From Actinosynnema sp040640215 (GTDB taxonomy: Bacteria > Actinomycetota > Actinomycetes > Mycobacteriales > Pseudonocardiaceae): a DNA stretch of 64,000 nt. A program made the translations under genes and the position numbers. The notes under the pieces were generated by a model that ran no database searches, was not told the origin of the DNA, and saw nothing but the letters and a program-made list of their open reading frames with translations. Of the stretch, positions 52,809 through 61,038 are shown piece after piece. The stretch spans positions 1-64,000 of the forward strand of contig NZ_JBFABG010000001.1 in assembly GCF_040640215.1 (NCBI RefSeq). Reading direction: 5' to 3'. Every line of letters starts with the position of its first letter. Position 1 is the first letter of the stretch.

Positions 52809-52991
52809 CTACGCGGCGGTGTCTTCCTCAACCCACCGACGAACTTGGGCGGGCACATAGCGAAGGTGCTTGCCCACCTTGCGAACCGGAGGCCCGTACC
52901 TTCGCCACTTCCACTGGTAGAGCGTCTTCACTGGAACGCCCAAGAAGACCGAGACCTCATCAACGCCCCACAGGGGCTCGACCTGCGCCAT
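52809..52991 (-). CDS. xis: Excisionase/helix-turn-helix protein
   Basis: 60 residues, one MerR-like winged helix (HTH_17): WGVDEVSVFLGVPVKTLYQWKWRRYGPP, ending with LRYVPAQVRRWVEE. The size and position (after rep, before int) are those of pSAM2 Xis, which bends DNA and drives the integrase toward excision. ATG at 52991 follows GGGGGAG. Separated from rep by 14 bases. Confidence 0.93.
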   Translation of the reverse strand: MAQVEPLWGVDEVSVFLGVPVKTLYQWKWRRYGPPVRKVGKHLRYVPAQVRRWVEEDTAA

Positions 52992-53005
52992 GACTCCCCC
53001 AGTCA

Positions 53006-54601
53006 TCAAGCCGCTGTTGCCCAAACTTCCGCCAGCTCCCCAGCCGCTAGTAGTGCCCGGTCGTACTCAGCTCTCCACGTCACGCGTTGGGCGATGGCGT
53101 GCATGAGCAGGTGCGCCCGTGGTGGCACGTTCGGGTCACCGGGCCGGACCTTGTGCCAGGACAGGTGCGAGGTGTCGCGTTCCGGTTTCTCGATGCCCAC
53201 GGCTTTGAGGGCTTCGAGGACGAAGCGCTTGCGGTCGGCCCGGTGGTCGGCCAGCGTCTTGCCCGACCATTTCCGCGACACGAGGACCCGGCGGCCGGGT
53301 AGGCCGAGCGTGGTCCGGCGGTGTGCTCGTCCCTTGCAGTGGCCGGGAGTGGTGCGGGAGCCGGCGGAGCGTGGTTGGACGCCGTAGAGCAGCCAGACCG
53401 CGCACCGGTCCGAGCAGGGCGTCACGGCCAGTTCGTCCGCCAGGCGGTCCGCGTGCCGCCGTTGCCGTTCGGTGGCCTGCTCGACCACTTCGCCGATGCT
53501 CTTAGTGAGGTACTTGGTCAGGTAGCCGATGTGACGTCCGGCCTCTTCGGTGCCGCCGAGGATGCCCTTGGAGTGCACCTGGCGGCCGAACCGCACCACG
53601 TGCGCCGGCTCCTCTGCCCGCGCCACCGCCTCATCCCACGAGGCCAGGGGACGTCGGGTGTCCGGATCCACGAAGACCGAGCGGTCCGCGTCCCAGACCG
53701 GCAGCCGGTCGCCGCCGTAGACGCGTTGGTCGTGCTGCGGCCACCACACCTGGTGGTAGGTGGCCGCCGTGACGCGCCGGATGGTCTCGTGCGGGACCGA
53801 GCCGCGGAACGCCGCGTGCAGGTGTGGCGCGGCCCGACGCTGCGGTTCGCCGGTGGCGAAGTACTGCACGTCCCAGCCAGCGACCCGCCGGAGGTTCTGC
53901 CACCACCGGTCCACCAGGGACGCGAAGTGCACCGCGTCCCGAGCCGCCCGCCGGTAGTCGTAGGTGTCCGGGTCGACCGGCGTGCCGTCGTCGCGCACCC
54001 GGCCGTAGGTGTCGAGGGTGAGCGTCACGAACATCGAGGGCCGGTAGCCGCCGGCGTACTCCCGTCCGATGGTGCGCTTCTCCACCCGACGCCGAGGCAG
54101 CTCCGGCGCGTCCTGCCGCCGCTTCGTCGACCGCTTCACCGGCCGCTTGCCAGGCACGTCCGGCGACGGGAACCGGCCCCGCACACCCAGTTGCCGAAGT
54201 TCCTCGTCCACCCCGTGGATCTCTTCACGCAACTCGTCCGCGTCCCCGGCAGCACCCGACCCGACCGCGTCCCGGTAGGCCTTGACCAAGTCCGCCCGGA
54301 ACGTCAACAGCTCCGTCTGGTCCTTCGACGGCGTGGCCGGGGTGAAGTCGGGCTCTTCGGCCATGTGCCAGCCTTCGCGGCACTGGGCCATCCGCAACGC
54401 CTTCGCCTTGCGGGCACACGGCGCACAGACGCTTTCCACGGTGGACCCGCAGGGCACCGCGACGTACCGGACTTCGTAGGACTCCCGATCCTGCACTTCC
54501 ATCGTGAACGGCCGCACGCATACCCCGTGCTGTTCCGCCGCAGCCTTGACCACGTCCAGCGCCATGGGCTGACGCATCCGCTCCGCCCGAGTGCCGGTCA
54601 T
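53006..54601 (-). CDS. repSA: RepSA-type rolling-circle replication initiator
   Basis: 531 residues. The N-terminus has Zn-finger-like cysteines (CGSTVESVCAPCARKA). The initiator core shows a conserved strand FVTLTLDTYGRV, the two-histidine metal motif APHLHAAFRG (HUH type), and a later GYLTKYLTKSIGEVV helix that holds the likely catalytic Tyr. This is the replication initiator of SLP1/pSAM2-like elements, which nick the double-strand origin. The ATG overlaps the translocase stop (ATGA), so it is translated as part of the operon. Excised copies should replicate by a rolling-circle mode. Confidence 0.92.
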   Translation of the reverse strand: MTGTRAERMRQPMALDVVKAAAEQHGVCVRPFTMEVQDRESYEVRYVAVPCGSTVESVCAPCARKAKALRMAQCREGWHMAEEPDFTPATPSKDQTELLTFRADLVKAYRDAVGSGAAGDADELREEIHGVDEELRQLGVRGRFPSPDVPGKRPVKRSTKRRQDAPELPRRRVEKRTIGREYAGGYRPSMFVTLTLDTYGRVRDDGTPVDPDTYDYRRAARDAVHFASLVDRWWQNLRRVAGWDVQYFATGEPQRRAAPHLHAAFRGSVPHETIRRVTAATYHQVWWPQHDQRVYGGDRLPVWDADRSVFVDPDTRRPLASWDEAVARAEEPAHVVRFGRQVHSKGILGGTEEAGRHIGYLTKYLTKSIGEVVEQATERQRRHADRLADELAVTPCSDRCAVWLLYGVQPRSAGSRTTPGHCKGRAHRRTTLGLPGRRVLVSRKWSGKTLADHRADRKRFVLEALKAVGIEKPERDTSHLSWHKVRPGDPNVPPRAHLLMHAIAQRVTWRAEYDRALLAAGELAEVWATAA

Positions 54602-56064
54602 GCCGCCACCCCCTCGGCACCACCGGGCCGAGTCGGGAACGGCCGCACCTCAGCCGGCCGGAAGTACTCCCGCAGCACCGCAAGATCGGCATCGGTGACA
54701 TGGAAGGCCCGAGCCCGATCAGGCTCCCGCTGCCCGTCCTGCTTCACCCAGGCCACACCGGGCGTGCTCTCGCTGATCTTGTGCGCCGCCGCACCGCGCT
54801 GCCTGACACCGTCGCCGAGCACCATGTCGACCTGTTGCGGCTCGTCCAGCCGTAGCGCCACCCGAGTCGTGAACAGGTGCCGGAACGACACGACCTCCTT
54901 ACGCGGGTCCTGAACCAGCCCGAGCAGCACATACCCCGGAGCCCGCCCCTGCGACGCGATCGTCTGAACCGCCCGAGCAGCCCGCTCCCGGAGCTGCTTG
55001 TCCTACTGGTAGGCGATGACGTCCGCCAGCTCATCCACGATCAGCACCGTCAACGGCTCCCCGGTCTCCCGAGCCCACAGCCGCCGAATCCCCCGGTACC
55101 GCGAAGCCCGCTCCTTCACCTCGGCAGCGATCTCCTCCAACAGCTCGACCGCACCAGCGCCGTTGCCGAACACCAACCGGTCGAACGCGTCAGGACACTG
55201 CCCCAACTCCATCCCGCCCTTGGGATCGATACCCACCAACCGCACCAGACCCGCTCGGACCACCGGCGCGAGCTGCCACACCAGCGACCACAACACCGAG
55301 CCCTTACCCGCCCCCGGCACACCCACCACCAGGAGCTGAGAGCCGAGCAACCGCAACCGCCACGGCTTACCGGTCTCCGTCCGCCCGACAACCACCCGCT
55401 TGAGATCGATTTCGGCACCATCGAGCGCAGGCACCGACACCGGCCGCACCAATGGGTCCGAGTGCACGAAGTCCAGCTCCAACACCCTGGGACGCAGCAC
55501 CCGCACACGGCATGACCGGGCGTTGAACGAGTGCGCCAGGTTCTCCCGCCGCAGCTCCCACGCCTCGGGCGACTGAGCCGGGATCATCCGCACCCGAACC
55601 CGGTCCCGCCATCCCTCGGACCGCACCCGCCGCAGCTTCGGCCGATACTCCCGACCCCGATCACGCTTGGCCAGGTCCGACAGCCGCATCACCGACCGCC
55701 ATCGGGGCACGTACACGCTGGCCCGCCGCCACTCCGTCACGAGTCGGTACCAGCAGTGCCGCAGGAACGACGCCCGATGCAACCCCGCCCAGATCGTCAG
55801 CGCCGCCACCAGCGACAACAGCGCCAACACCAGCGGCGAGAGCCCGAACCGCCACCAGCACCAAGCCGACGACGCCGGAACCAACGTCACCACCGGGTAC
55901 CGAACGACAACGAGCACCAGGCGCACGACGCCGACCACCACGAACCACACCAACGCGATCAGCGCAGCCAGCCACCTCGCCTTACCAGGCACCAACATCC
56001 ACCACGGCACCCGAGGCCGAACACCCTCGAACGGAGCCGGATCGACCCACTTCCCGCCGTTCAT
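54598..56064 (-). pseudogene. traSA: FtsK/SpoIIIE-type conjugative DNA translocase interrupted by an amber codon
   Basis: One frame of 488 codons with a single internal TAG at 55003-55005. Before it: two to four membrane helices (about 30-55 and 78-95), Walker A GVPGAGKGS (248-256), and Walker B TVLIVDELADV (339-349). After it the same frame continues without break for 134 codons: DKQLRERAARAVQTIASQGR, then LGLVQDPRKEVVSFRHLFTTRVALRL, GDGVRQRGAAAHKIS and DADLAVLREYF, all conserved in TraSA-type proteins. The TAG sits where homologs have a sense codon, so it is a nonsense mutation and not a frameshift. Without read-through, the product lacks the C-terminal part of the motor. The ATG overlaps the upstream small gene (ATGA). 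Confidence 0.92.
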
Positions 56065-56252
56065 CGCGCACCACCCGCAGCCACGATGAAGATCAGCGGC
56101 AACCAGCCCAGGCACCCGCAGCACGTGAGCTGATTCGGAGCGAACACCCCGAACCGCTTGCACCCGTCGCACCGCCGACCGTTGGGCAACTTCCACACCA
56201 TCGAGTGGGACCGACTTGACGCACGGACCCCCGAAGCCCTTACTCTGGACAT
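56061..56252 (-). CDS. Small Cys-rich protein translated ahead of the translocase
   Basis: 63 residues from the ATG at 56252. Four cysteines in GRRCDGCKRFG..LTCCGCLGW (C-x2-C, then CC-x-C) suggest a zinc ribbon, and the C-terminus LPLIFIVAAGG is hydrophobic. The stop overlaps the translocase ATG by four bases. Similar short Cys-rich proteins precede TraSA in related elements, as far as I recall. A shorter start at 56201 is possible. Function unknown; a role with the translocase is suggested by coupling. Confidence 0.6.
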   Translation of the reverse strand: MSRVRASGVRASSRSHSMVWKLPNGRRCDGCKRFGVFAPNQLTCCGCLGWLPLIFIVAAGGAR

Positions 56253-56442
56253 GACCGAAACCCCTTTTGTGCCAATGAAAGCGCGCGAGAAATCCGGTCG
56301 GTGTGTCGTCGGGGAACAGGCTGCGCCCGCCAAGACTCGGTCTGTTTCCCGCGACTACACCAACAGGTGTCGTTCGATCGTCTTCAGTTGTGCTCACGGC
56401 ACGAGCGGGCACCACCCCACGGCACCCGCCCCGCCGTAACCC

Positions 56443-57213
56443 TCAGCCAGTGCCGTCGAACCAGTCGATCCAGACAGCCAGGCCCCGACCCGTGAGTCGG
56501 TAACGACAACTCATCGGCAGGCCATCGGCCCGCAGACGTGCCCGACGCTCAGCGTGGCCCCCCGCCACCAGATCCCGACACGCCAGGCTCACCGTGCTCC
56601 CGGAAAGTCCGACCTTCGCCGACACGTCCCCCGGCGACCACAACCGTCCGGGAACACGGATCAACACCCTTGCTACCCGCTCCAACGTCGAGAACGCATA
56701 CCCAGGAGCGGCACCCCGTTTGCGTTGCACATCGGACCAGCGCGCCCCCATCACCCTGACCAACGCCCATTCCGGCTCACGCACCGGAAGCAGCAGACTG
56801 CCCCGCTCATCCCGCCGGCACGACCACAACGCCACGCCGTACCCCGTCAATCGGTAGCGGAACGCCGCCCAGCCCCGACTACGCCGACCAAGCTCGACAC
56901 GAACCGCCAAGTGTTCCAACGCCTCCAGGTCACGGCACACGGTCCGCACCGCCGCGTGACTGAGCCCAGTCCCGTCCATCAGGTCCCGGACCGACGACTC
57001 CTCACGCCGCCGCTCCAACAACACACCCACCACAGCCGCGCACACCCGCGCCGAGTAGCCGACGTTCCGCAGCTCCTCCAACGGCAGACCGGCCTTCACC
57101 ACGTAACCCAAACTGCCCTCTCGACCATCCCCGCTCAACTTCACCTCCAGTTGATGCAACGTCCACAGAGGACGGTCACGTTCCGGTGGGGTCGATCTGC
57201 TCACCCTTGGCAC
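56443..57213 (-). CDS. Element-encoded regulator with two winged-helix domains
   Basis: 256 residues, no family named with confidence. Two winged-helix-like units: about 55-125 (RREESSVRDLMDGTGLSHAAVRTVCRDLEALEHL) and about 175-250 (VLIRVPGRLWSPGDVSAKVGLSGSTVSLACRDLVAGG). Both end in a wing of the type RYRLTGYG and RYRLTGRG, so they look like an internal duplication. It probably controls element genes. Start unclear: GTG at 57213 overlaps the upstream gene by 38 bases, while a TTG at 57138 has GGAGG five bases ahead and no overlap. Confidence 0.7.
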   Translation of the reverse strand: MPRVSRSTPPERDRPLWTLHQLEVKLSGDGREGSLGYVVKAGLPLEELRNVGYSARVCAAVVGVLLERRREESSVRDLMDGTGLSHAAVRTVCRDLEALEHLAVRVELGRRSRGWAAFRYRLTGYGVALWSCRRDERGSLLLPVREPEWALVRVMGARWSDVQRKRGAAPGYAFSTLERVARVLIRVPGRLWSPGDVSAKVGLSGSTVSLACRDLVAGGHAERRARLRADGLPMSCRYRLTGRGLAVWIDWFDGTG

Positions 57214-57439
57214 GCTCGCGCGAAGCCCAGTACAGAGCCTCGTGATGGTGTCCCCGATCGAGTTCGGCGACGTTCGCGTACACGGCAGCGCTACGCAGAT
57301 AGAAGTCCCGCAACACCGCCGGGTCGGACGTCGGCGCAGGCATCACCTTGGTCAGCGCCTCGTGTGCGTCTTTCAACGTCGTGACGGCTCGCGCGGCCTT
57401 CCACAACTCGTCTTTCGCGGTTTCCTTCTCCTTGCTCAT
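57176..57439 (-). CDS. AMED_5909-type small protein
   Basis: 87 residues. ELWKAARAVTTLKDAHEALTKV at the N-terminus and AAVYANVAELDRGHHHEALYWASRERA near the end are the signature of the AMED_5909 family, common in actinobacterial integrated elements. Function unknown. The ATG overlaps the stop of the preceding gene (ATGA), and the gene overlaps the winged-helix regulator at its 3-prime end. Cytoplasmic, no membrane segment. Confidence 0.8.
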   Translation of the reverse strand: MSKEKETAKDELWKAARAVTTLKDAHEALTKVMPAPTSDPAVLRDFYLRSAAVYANVAELDRGHHHEALYWASRERAKGEQIDPTGT

Positions 57440-57717
57440 AACTCGCCTTCGTCCACGTTCACGCGGCTTCGCTCGACCCGCGCACGACACTCGAACTCCT
57501 CCGCAGCGACGGAACAGGCGTGGCGAGCCCACAGAGGCACTGCCAGATCGGCGGCCAAGATCCGCCACGCCCGAGCCACCGCCGAGTAGCTATCGGCCAG
57601 CCGTAGCGCCGCCGCAGGATCGTCCGAGGTGGACGCGGCAAAGAGCGCTTCGGTCTGCTCCGCATACGCGGTGTTCCACCGGGCGACCGCCTCACGCGAC
57701 GGCCGCGCCCCGGTCAC
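57436..57717 (-). CDS. Small element protein of unknown function
   Basis: 93 residues, Ala-rich helical, with REAVARWNTAYAEQTEALFAA and SYSAVARAWRILAADLAV. Two cysteines near the C-terminus (HACSVAAEEFECRARVE). It overlaps pra upstream by four bases (57714-57717) and the AMED_5909-type gene downstream by four bases, so it belongs to a translationally coupled chain. No family recognised. Confidence 0.65.
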   Translation of the reverse strand: MTGARPSREAVARWNTAYAEQTEALFAASTSDDPAAALRLADSYSAVARAWRILAADLAVPLWARHACSVAAEEFECRARVERSRVNVDEGEL

Positions 57718-58175
57718 GCCGCCTTCTGCTCACTCTGGGGCTTGTCGCCCGAGCGCCGAGGAGCCGCAGCACTCTGCGGCGAAGCGATCCCCGTAGCCCG
57801 AATCGTGAACCCCTGGTACTTGTACCGATCCCCCATGACGCGCGGCTCGACCGTCAGCCCCTCGAACGCAACCGGCCGCACCTCCACACCGGGCATGACC
57901 TGCACGGCCTGCGGCGGAACCGGCTGAACGTCGGACAGCACGACCACCGTCACCGACGCGTCGCGCTCCTTCTCCGCAGACGGGTCCGTGACCACGACCT
58001 TCCACTGCCGCTTCCCCGTGCGCTCGTCCACACGCTGCTTGGCCTGCCGACCCCGCCCCTTGTCCTCCGCGCTCATGTACTCCATGTCCGGCGCGACCTC
58101 CCCGACCATCAGCGCCCCCATGGGGAACACCTGGTCAAACGCCGCCTCGAACCGAGTGCCGTACGGAACCGCCAC
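57714..58175 (-). CDS. pra: Plasmid replication, integration and excision activator (Pra type)
   Basis: 153 residues. The pattern AFDQVFPMGALMVGEVAPDMEY, then DERTGKRQWKVVVTDPSAE, QPVPPQAVQVMPGVEVRPVAFEGLTVEPRVM and YQGFTIRATGI matches the Pra family that switches on replication, excision and transfer in pSAM2. The GTG at 58175 follows GGAGG by eight bases and gives VAVPYGTRF; longer starts up to 58229 are possible. First gene of the minus-strand operon and directly downstream of the operator region that the KorSA-like protein probably occupies. Confidence 0.85.
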   Translation of the reverse strand: MAVPYGTRFEAAFDQVFPMGALMVGEVAPDMEYMSAEDKGRGRQAKQRVDERTGKRQWKVVVTDPSAEKERDASVTVVVLSDVQPVPPQAVQVMPGVEVRPVAFEGLTVEPRVMGDRYKYQGFTIRATGIASPQSAAAPRRSGDKPQSEQKAA

Positions 58176-58205
58176 GACCGCCACCTCCGTCACCTGGCTA
58201 ACCCG

Positions 58206-58274
58206 TCTGTCTAGGCTAGACAAGTACAAGGTAAGCCAGCCTGGCTAGACAAGCCACCTACGCTATGCATAGCG
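58206..58274. promoter_or_regulatory. KorSA-type operator region between pra and the GntR gene
   Basis: GGCTAGACAAG occurs twice as a direct repeat (58213-58223 and 58242-58252), the first inside the near-palindrome GTCTAGGCTAGAC. A perfect 14-bp palindrome CGCTATGCATAGCG lies at 58261-58274, with related half sites downstream. This is where a GntR-type repressor of pra and of its own gene would be expected to bind. Confidence 0.7.
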
Positions 58275-58314
58275 AATATGCAGACCGTCTATGCGTGACG
58301 ATGAGAGGACACCG

Positions 58315-59157
58315 ATGGCACTGGACCCGGACGACCCGCGACCGCCGTACGTGCAGGTGGCGAACGCCCTTCGGGCCGCCATCCTGACCAAGGTCTTTAA
58401 GGCCGGGGACAAGCTCCCCTCACGCGCCGAGCTGGCGAAGAAGTACGACGTGGCTCCGATGACGGTCCAGAACGCCCTACGTGAGCTGCGCGATAAGGGC
58501 TTGATCGTCTCCAGACAGGGCAGCGGCGTCTTCGTCAGAGAACGCACAGAACGCCCGATCGGGCTGCGTCCCCACCTGGAACGCGCCTTCGAGCAGGACC
58601 ACGTCACGATCGACTTCGCCGGCTTCTCGGGCGAAACGCTCCACGGCGTCCTACAGGAACCGCTGGACAAGATCCGCATCGGCCGCCTGACACCCGAGAC
58701 ACTCCACGTCCGCATCCTGGTGCCCGACCCCACCGTCCCGTGGTCCGTCCCCTGCACCGTCGAAGACCGAGCCGACAGCCCGGCCTTCCGCCAACGCGCC
58801 GCCGAGATCATGCGCCGCCACACGTTGGCCATCCTCGACAACGTCACCGAGCTGGGCGCACTGGGCCTGGTCAAGGACGCCACCGCAGAAGTTCGCGTCC
58901 ACCCCTCAGCCCCGCTATTCAAGCTCTACCTGATCAACAACAACGAAGCCTTCTTCGGCTTCTACCCAGTCCGCGAACACGTCCTGTCCCTAGACGGCCA
59001 ACCCCAAGCCATCTACGACCTCATGGGCAAAGACGCCATCCTCTTCCACCACAGCACCACCGACGACGACACCAGCACCGGCAGCCAATACGTAGACCAA
59101 GCCCGCACCTGGTTCGACAGCCTCTGGACCACCATCGCCACCGAGTACAAGCGTTGA
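58315..59157 (+). CDS. KorSA-like GntR-family repressor
   Basis: 280 residues. Residues 8-75 are the GntR winged helix (PPYVQVANALRAAI, LPSRAELAKKYDVAPMTVQNALRELRDKGLI, GSGVFVRE). The rest is a ligand-binding domain, likely UTRA/HutC-related. In pSAM2, KorSA of this family represses pra and so keeps the element silent. It is divergent from pra with palindromic operators between. ATG at 58315 has GAGAGGA upstream; a GTG at 58291 is an alternative. It is followed by the HAD gene sharing TTGA. Confidence 0.88.
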   Translation: MALDPDDPRPPYVQVANALRAAILTKVFKAGDKLPSRAELAKKYDVAPMTVQNALRELRDKGLIVSRQGSGVFVRERTERPIGLRPHLERAFEQDHVTIDFAGFSGETLHGVLQEPLDKIRIGRLTPETLHVRILVPDPTVPWSVPCTVEDRADSPAFRQRAAEIMRRHTLAILDNVTELGALGLVKDATAEVRVHPSAPLFKLYLINNNEAFFGFYPVREHVLSLDGQPQAIYDLMGKDAILFHHSTTDDDTSTGSQYVDQARTWFDSLWTTIATEYKR

Positions 59158-59855
59158 CCGGCCGCAGCGTGCCGGTCGACGAACCGGCTGTCCTGCAAGG
59201 CATCCTGTCCAGTACCGAAGCTCTCTTCCTAGACTTCGACGGCCCAGTTTGCTCCGTCTTCGCAGGGATCCCTGCGCACTACGTGGCCAACCAACTCAGA
59301 GGCGTGCTCTCCGACGGCGGACATGTCGACCTACCTCCCGAGGTCGAGAAGACCGAAGACCCGTTCGAGGTGTTGCGGTACGCGGCAACGCTCGGAGAAG
59401 CCGAAGCCATATACGTCGAGTCCGCACTGACTGCCCACGAGCTCGAAGCCGTTTCAACGGCTGAACCAACCAACGGCGCACATACCCTGATTCGGGCTTG
59501 GCACGCAACAGGCCGCGCCAGCGCGATTGTCAGCAACAACAGCCAGGCTGCCGTGTCCGCCTACCTCAACTTGCACGACCTACACGACGAGATCGATGTC
59601 GTGGTCGGACGGTCCACAGCGGATCCGACAACGCTCAAGCCAAGCCCGCACATGATCAACTCGGCACTTCGACTAACCCAGGCACCCTCCGACAGGAGCA
59701 CCCTGATCGGCGACTCAGCATCAGACATCGTTGCAGCGACAGCGGCGCATGTTACCGCCATTGGCTTCGCCAATAAGACCCCGAAAGTTGACACTCTTTC
59801 AGGTTTTCACCCGGCGTTGGTGATCACACAACTCCCACGACTCACAGCACTATGA
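59154..59855 (+). CDS. HAD-superfamily phosphatase carried by the element
   Basis: 233 residues. HAD motifs: I LFLDFDGPVCS (first Asp is the nucleophile), II AIVSNNS, III LKPSPHM and IV IGDSASDIVAA, with a small helical cap after motif I, as in phosphoglycolate phosphatase-like enzymes. It dephosphorylates a small metabolite not identifiable from sequence. A TTG at 59154 shares TTGA with the repressor stop; a GTG at 59169 is the alternative. It is co-transcribed with the repressor, and base composition is more AT-rich than in the chromosomal genes. Such a GntR-HAD pair recurs in related elements, in my recollection. Confidence 0.85.
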   Translation: MTGRSVPVDEPAVLQGILSSTEALFLDFDGPVCSVFAGIPAHYVANQLRGVLSDGGHVDLPPEVEKTEDPFEVLRYAATLGEAEAIYVESALTAHELEAVSTAEPTNGAHTLIRAWHATGRASAIVSNNSQAAVSAYLNLHDLHDEIDVVVGRSTADPTTLKPSPHMINSALRLTQAPSDRSTLIGDSASDIVAATAAHVTAIGFANKTPKVDTLSGFHPALVITQLPRLTAL

Positions 59856-60162
59856 TTTACAACACTGGGACAGGCGGACTAGCATTCCACATGCAATCGA
59901 CTAGCGTGCGGGCGAACTGAGCGTGCAACTAGGTTTACCAGCGCATCGACGGCGAAGGTGTATGTACACCGACCCAAAATATTCTATGCGATTTGGAATG
60001 CACCTCGTAGAAGCTACTGTCCCGAATCCCATGCGGGGTTTGCGCCCACGTGGACGGCAAGTGTTCAATTCGAGCCGAGCGAAGGCCGCACGCTGATTGT
60101 CCATCTCCCCGGGGGCTGGAAAGTCAGTCTGGACAACCGTCCAGCTCCAGAAGGAGGTGCGC
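59856..60162. other. Gene-free AT-richer stretch in the element
   Basis: About 300 bases with lower GC than the surroundings and no frame showing coding bias. Nothing structural recognised apart from the ribosome binding site of the next small gene. Confidence 0.4.
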
Positions 60163-60303
60163 ATGGGTCGACGCTCACATGCAGCGAAGAAGCGCCGAAC
60201 AGCGGCCGAGAACAGGAAGAGCCTGGTCCTGTTTTGGGCCAGGCTCTTCGCTGTTGCAGTGCAGATCGCGTACGTGGTCATCAAGCTACTTCGCGATCCT
60301 TAA
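60163..60303 (+). CDS. 46-residue basic membrane peptide of the element
   Basis: A 46-residue protein: basic head MGRRSHAAKKRRTAAENRKS followed by one hydrophobic helix (LVLFWARLFAVAVQIAYVVI) and KLLRDP. The ATG sits behind AGAAGGAGGTG, among the strongest ribosome binding sites in the window, which is the main reason to call it. Predicted to be a single-pass inner-membrane peptide with its N-terminus inside. No family recognised. A role in spread, exclusion or toxicity cannot be told apart from the sequence. Confidence 0.6.
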   Translation: MGRRSHAAKKRRTAAENRKSLVLFWARLFAVAVQIAYVVIKLLRDP

Positions 60304-60545
60304 GGCGGCAGGGTCGGGTCGGTCAGGCCAACCGACTCGACCCTCCGTGCACGCCAGCAAGTGACTTGCACGCGGGCAAGCGTGACAACTCGTACGGCCT
60401 ATGTCAACCCGGCGATTAACAGTCGATCGACACCATCCGACCAGGTCAACTCAGGTCATACCATGAGTTTGTGGGCCTAAACGTGGGGACGTACCGAGGG
60501 CGTTCGGCTGCTCCTGCTTGCCGAACTTGGCTCTAGGGGATCAAG

Positions 60546-60568
60546 GCGCGCCGCCTGCGGCGGCGCGC
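60546..60568. repeat. 10-bp perfect GC hairpin, possible single-strand origin
   Basis: Arms 60546-60555 and 60559-60568 with a TGC loop, in the non-coding right end of a rolling-circle-type element. A single-strand origin or terminator are both possible; neither is proven. Confidence 0.4.
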
Positions 60569-60854
60569 GGCCAGGCCCGGCTCACGTTGGCACCGACTCC
60601 CCGCATCACGGCACGCCGGGCTCCCGCTTCGCTCCGCCCGGCGGCCGTGCGCGGAGTCGGTGCACCTGGTCGGGTGGCGGCGCGCCTGGCATTGAGGCAG
60701 CCAGAGCGGAGAGCTGCTCTCAGCGTCCGGACTCCGGTCGATCGCGCGGTCATGGGCTTGGTAGGGCTGGGCACGGCGATCGGCTGCCGCGACGGCTTCG
60801 CCGCCTTGCCAACGAGAAGGCCACCCGGCGACGAGGGCCAGGAGTACGACGGCA

Positions 60855-60892
60855 ACCGGGCGTCAACCCCGGCTTCGTGGGTGACGCCCGGT
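60855..60892. terminator. Hairpin near the right end of the element
   Basis: 14-bp stem with one bulged A (60855-60869 with 60879-60892). It may insulate the element from the chromosome. Confidence 0.5.
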
Positions 60893-60907
60893 CGGTGTGG
60901 GGTTCGA

Positions 60908-60932
60908 GATCAGGCCGTCTACAGGCCGTCAG
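60908..60932. promoter_or_regulatory. Candidate right arm-type integrase binding site
   Basis: Matches 51547-51571 at 24 of 25 bases, with CAGGCCGTC at 60911 and 60922 (11-bp period), about 107 bases inside attR. Confidence 0.45.
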
Positions 60933-61038
60933 ACGTTGGAAGACAGCGAGACAGGGTGAGAAGTGTTGAGACCTGTTTGCGCAGCTAACGCGGCATTTCG
61001 ATCTTCACCAGGCACGATCCTCCGGACCTGGGATCAGA

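Larger units (their letters stand above)
60304..61038. other. Right-hand non-coding end of the element
   Basis: About 735 bases without a supported gene. It contains a 10-bp GC hairpin (60546-60568), a block 60719-60845 that is repeated in degraded form at 61227-61340, a hairpin (60855-60892) and a copy of the CAGGCCGTC arm repeat (60908-60932). Origin or accessory integration sites could lie here. The long frame at 60518-60988 is Arg/Pro-rich and follows no coding bias. Confidence 0.5.

Noticed and set aside
54598..55005. Frameshift as the cause of the broken translocase
   Set aside because: Both halves are in the same frame with only a TAG between them, so it is a nonsense change and not an indel.
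60908..60932. Reading the 25-base block as a relic of an integrase gene end
   Set aside because: It is too short and too well conserved beside decayed surroundings; paired 11-bp repeats at both ends fit integrase arm sites better, though a relic is not excluded.
60518..60988. 156-codon frame in the right end of the element
   Set aside because: Arg/Pro/Ala-rich, no ribosome binding site, and crosses hairpins and repeats; treated as non-coding.
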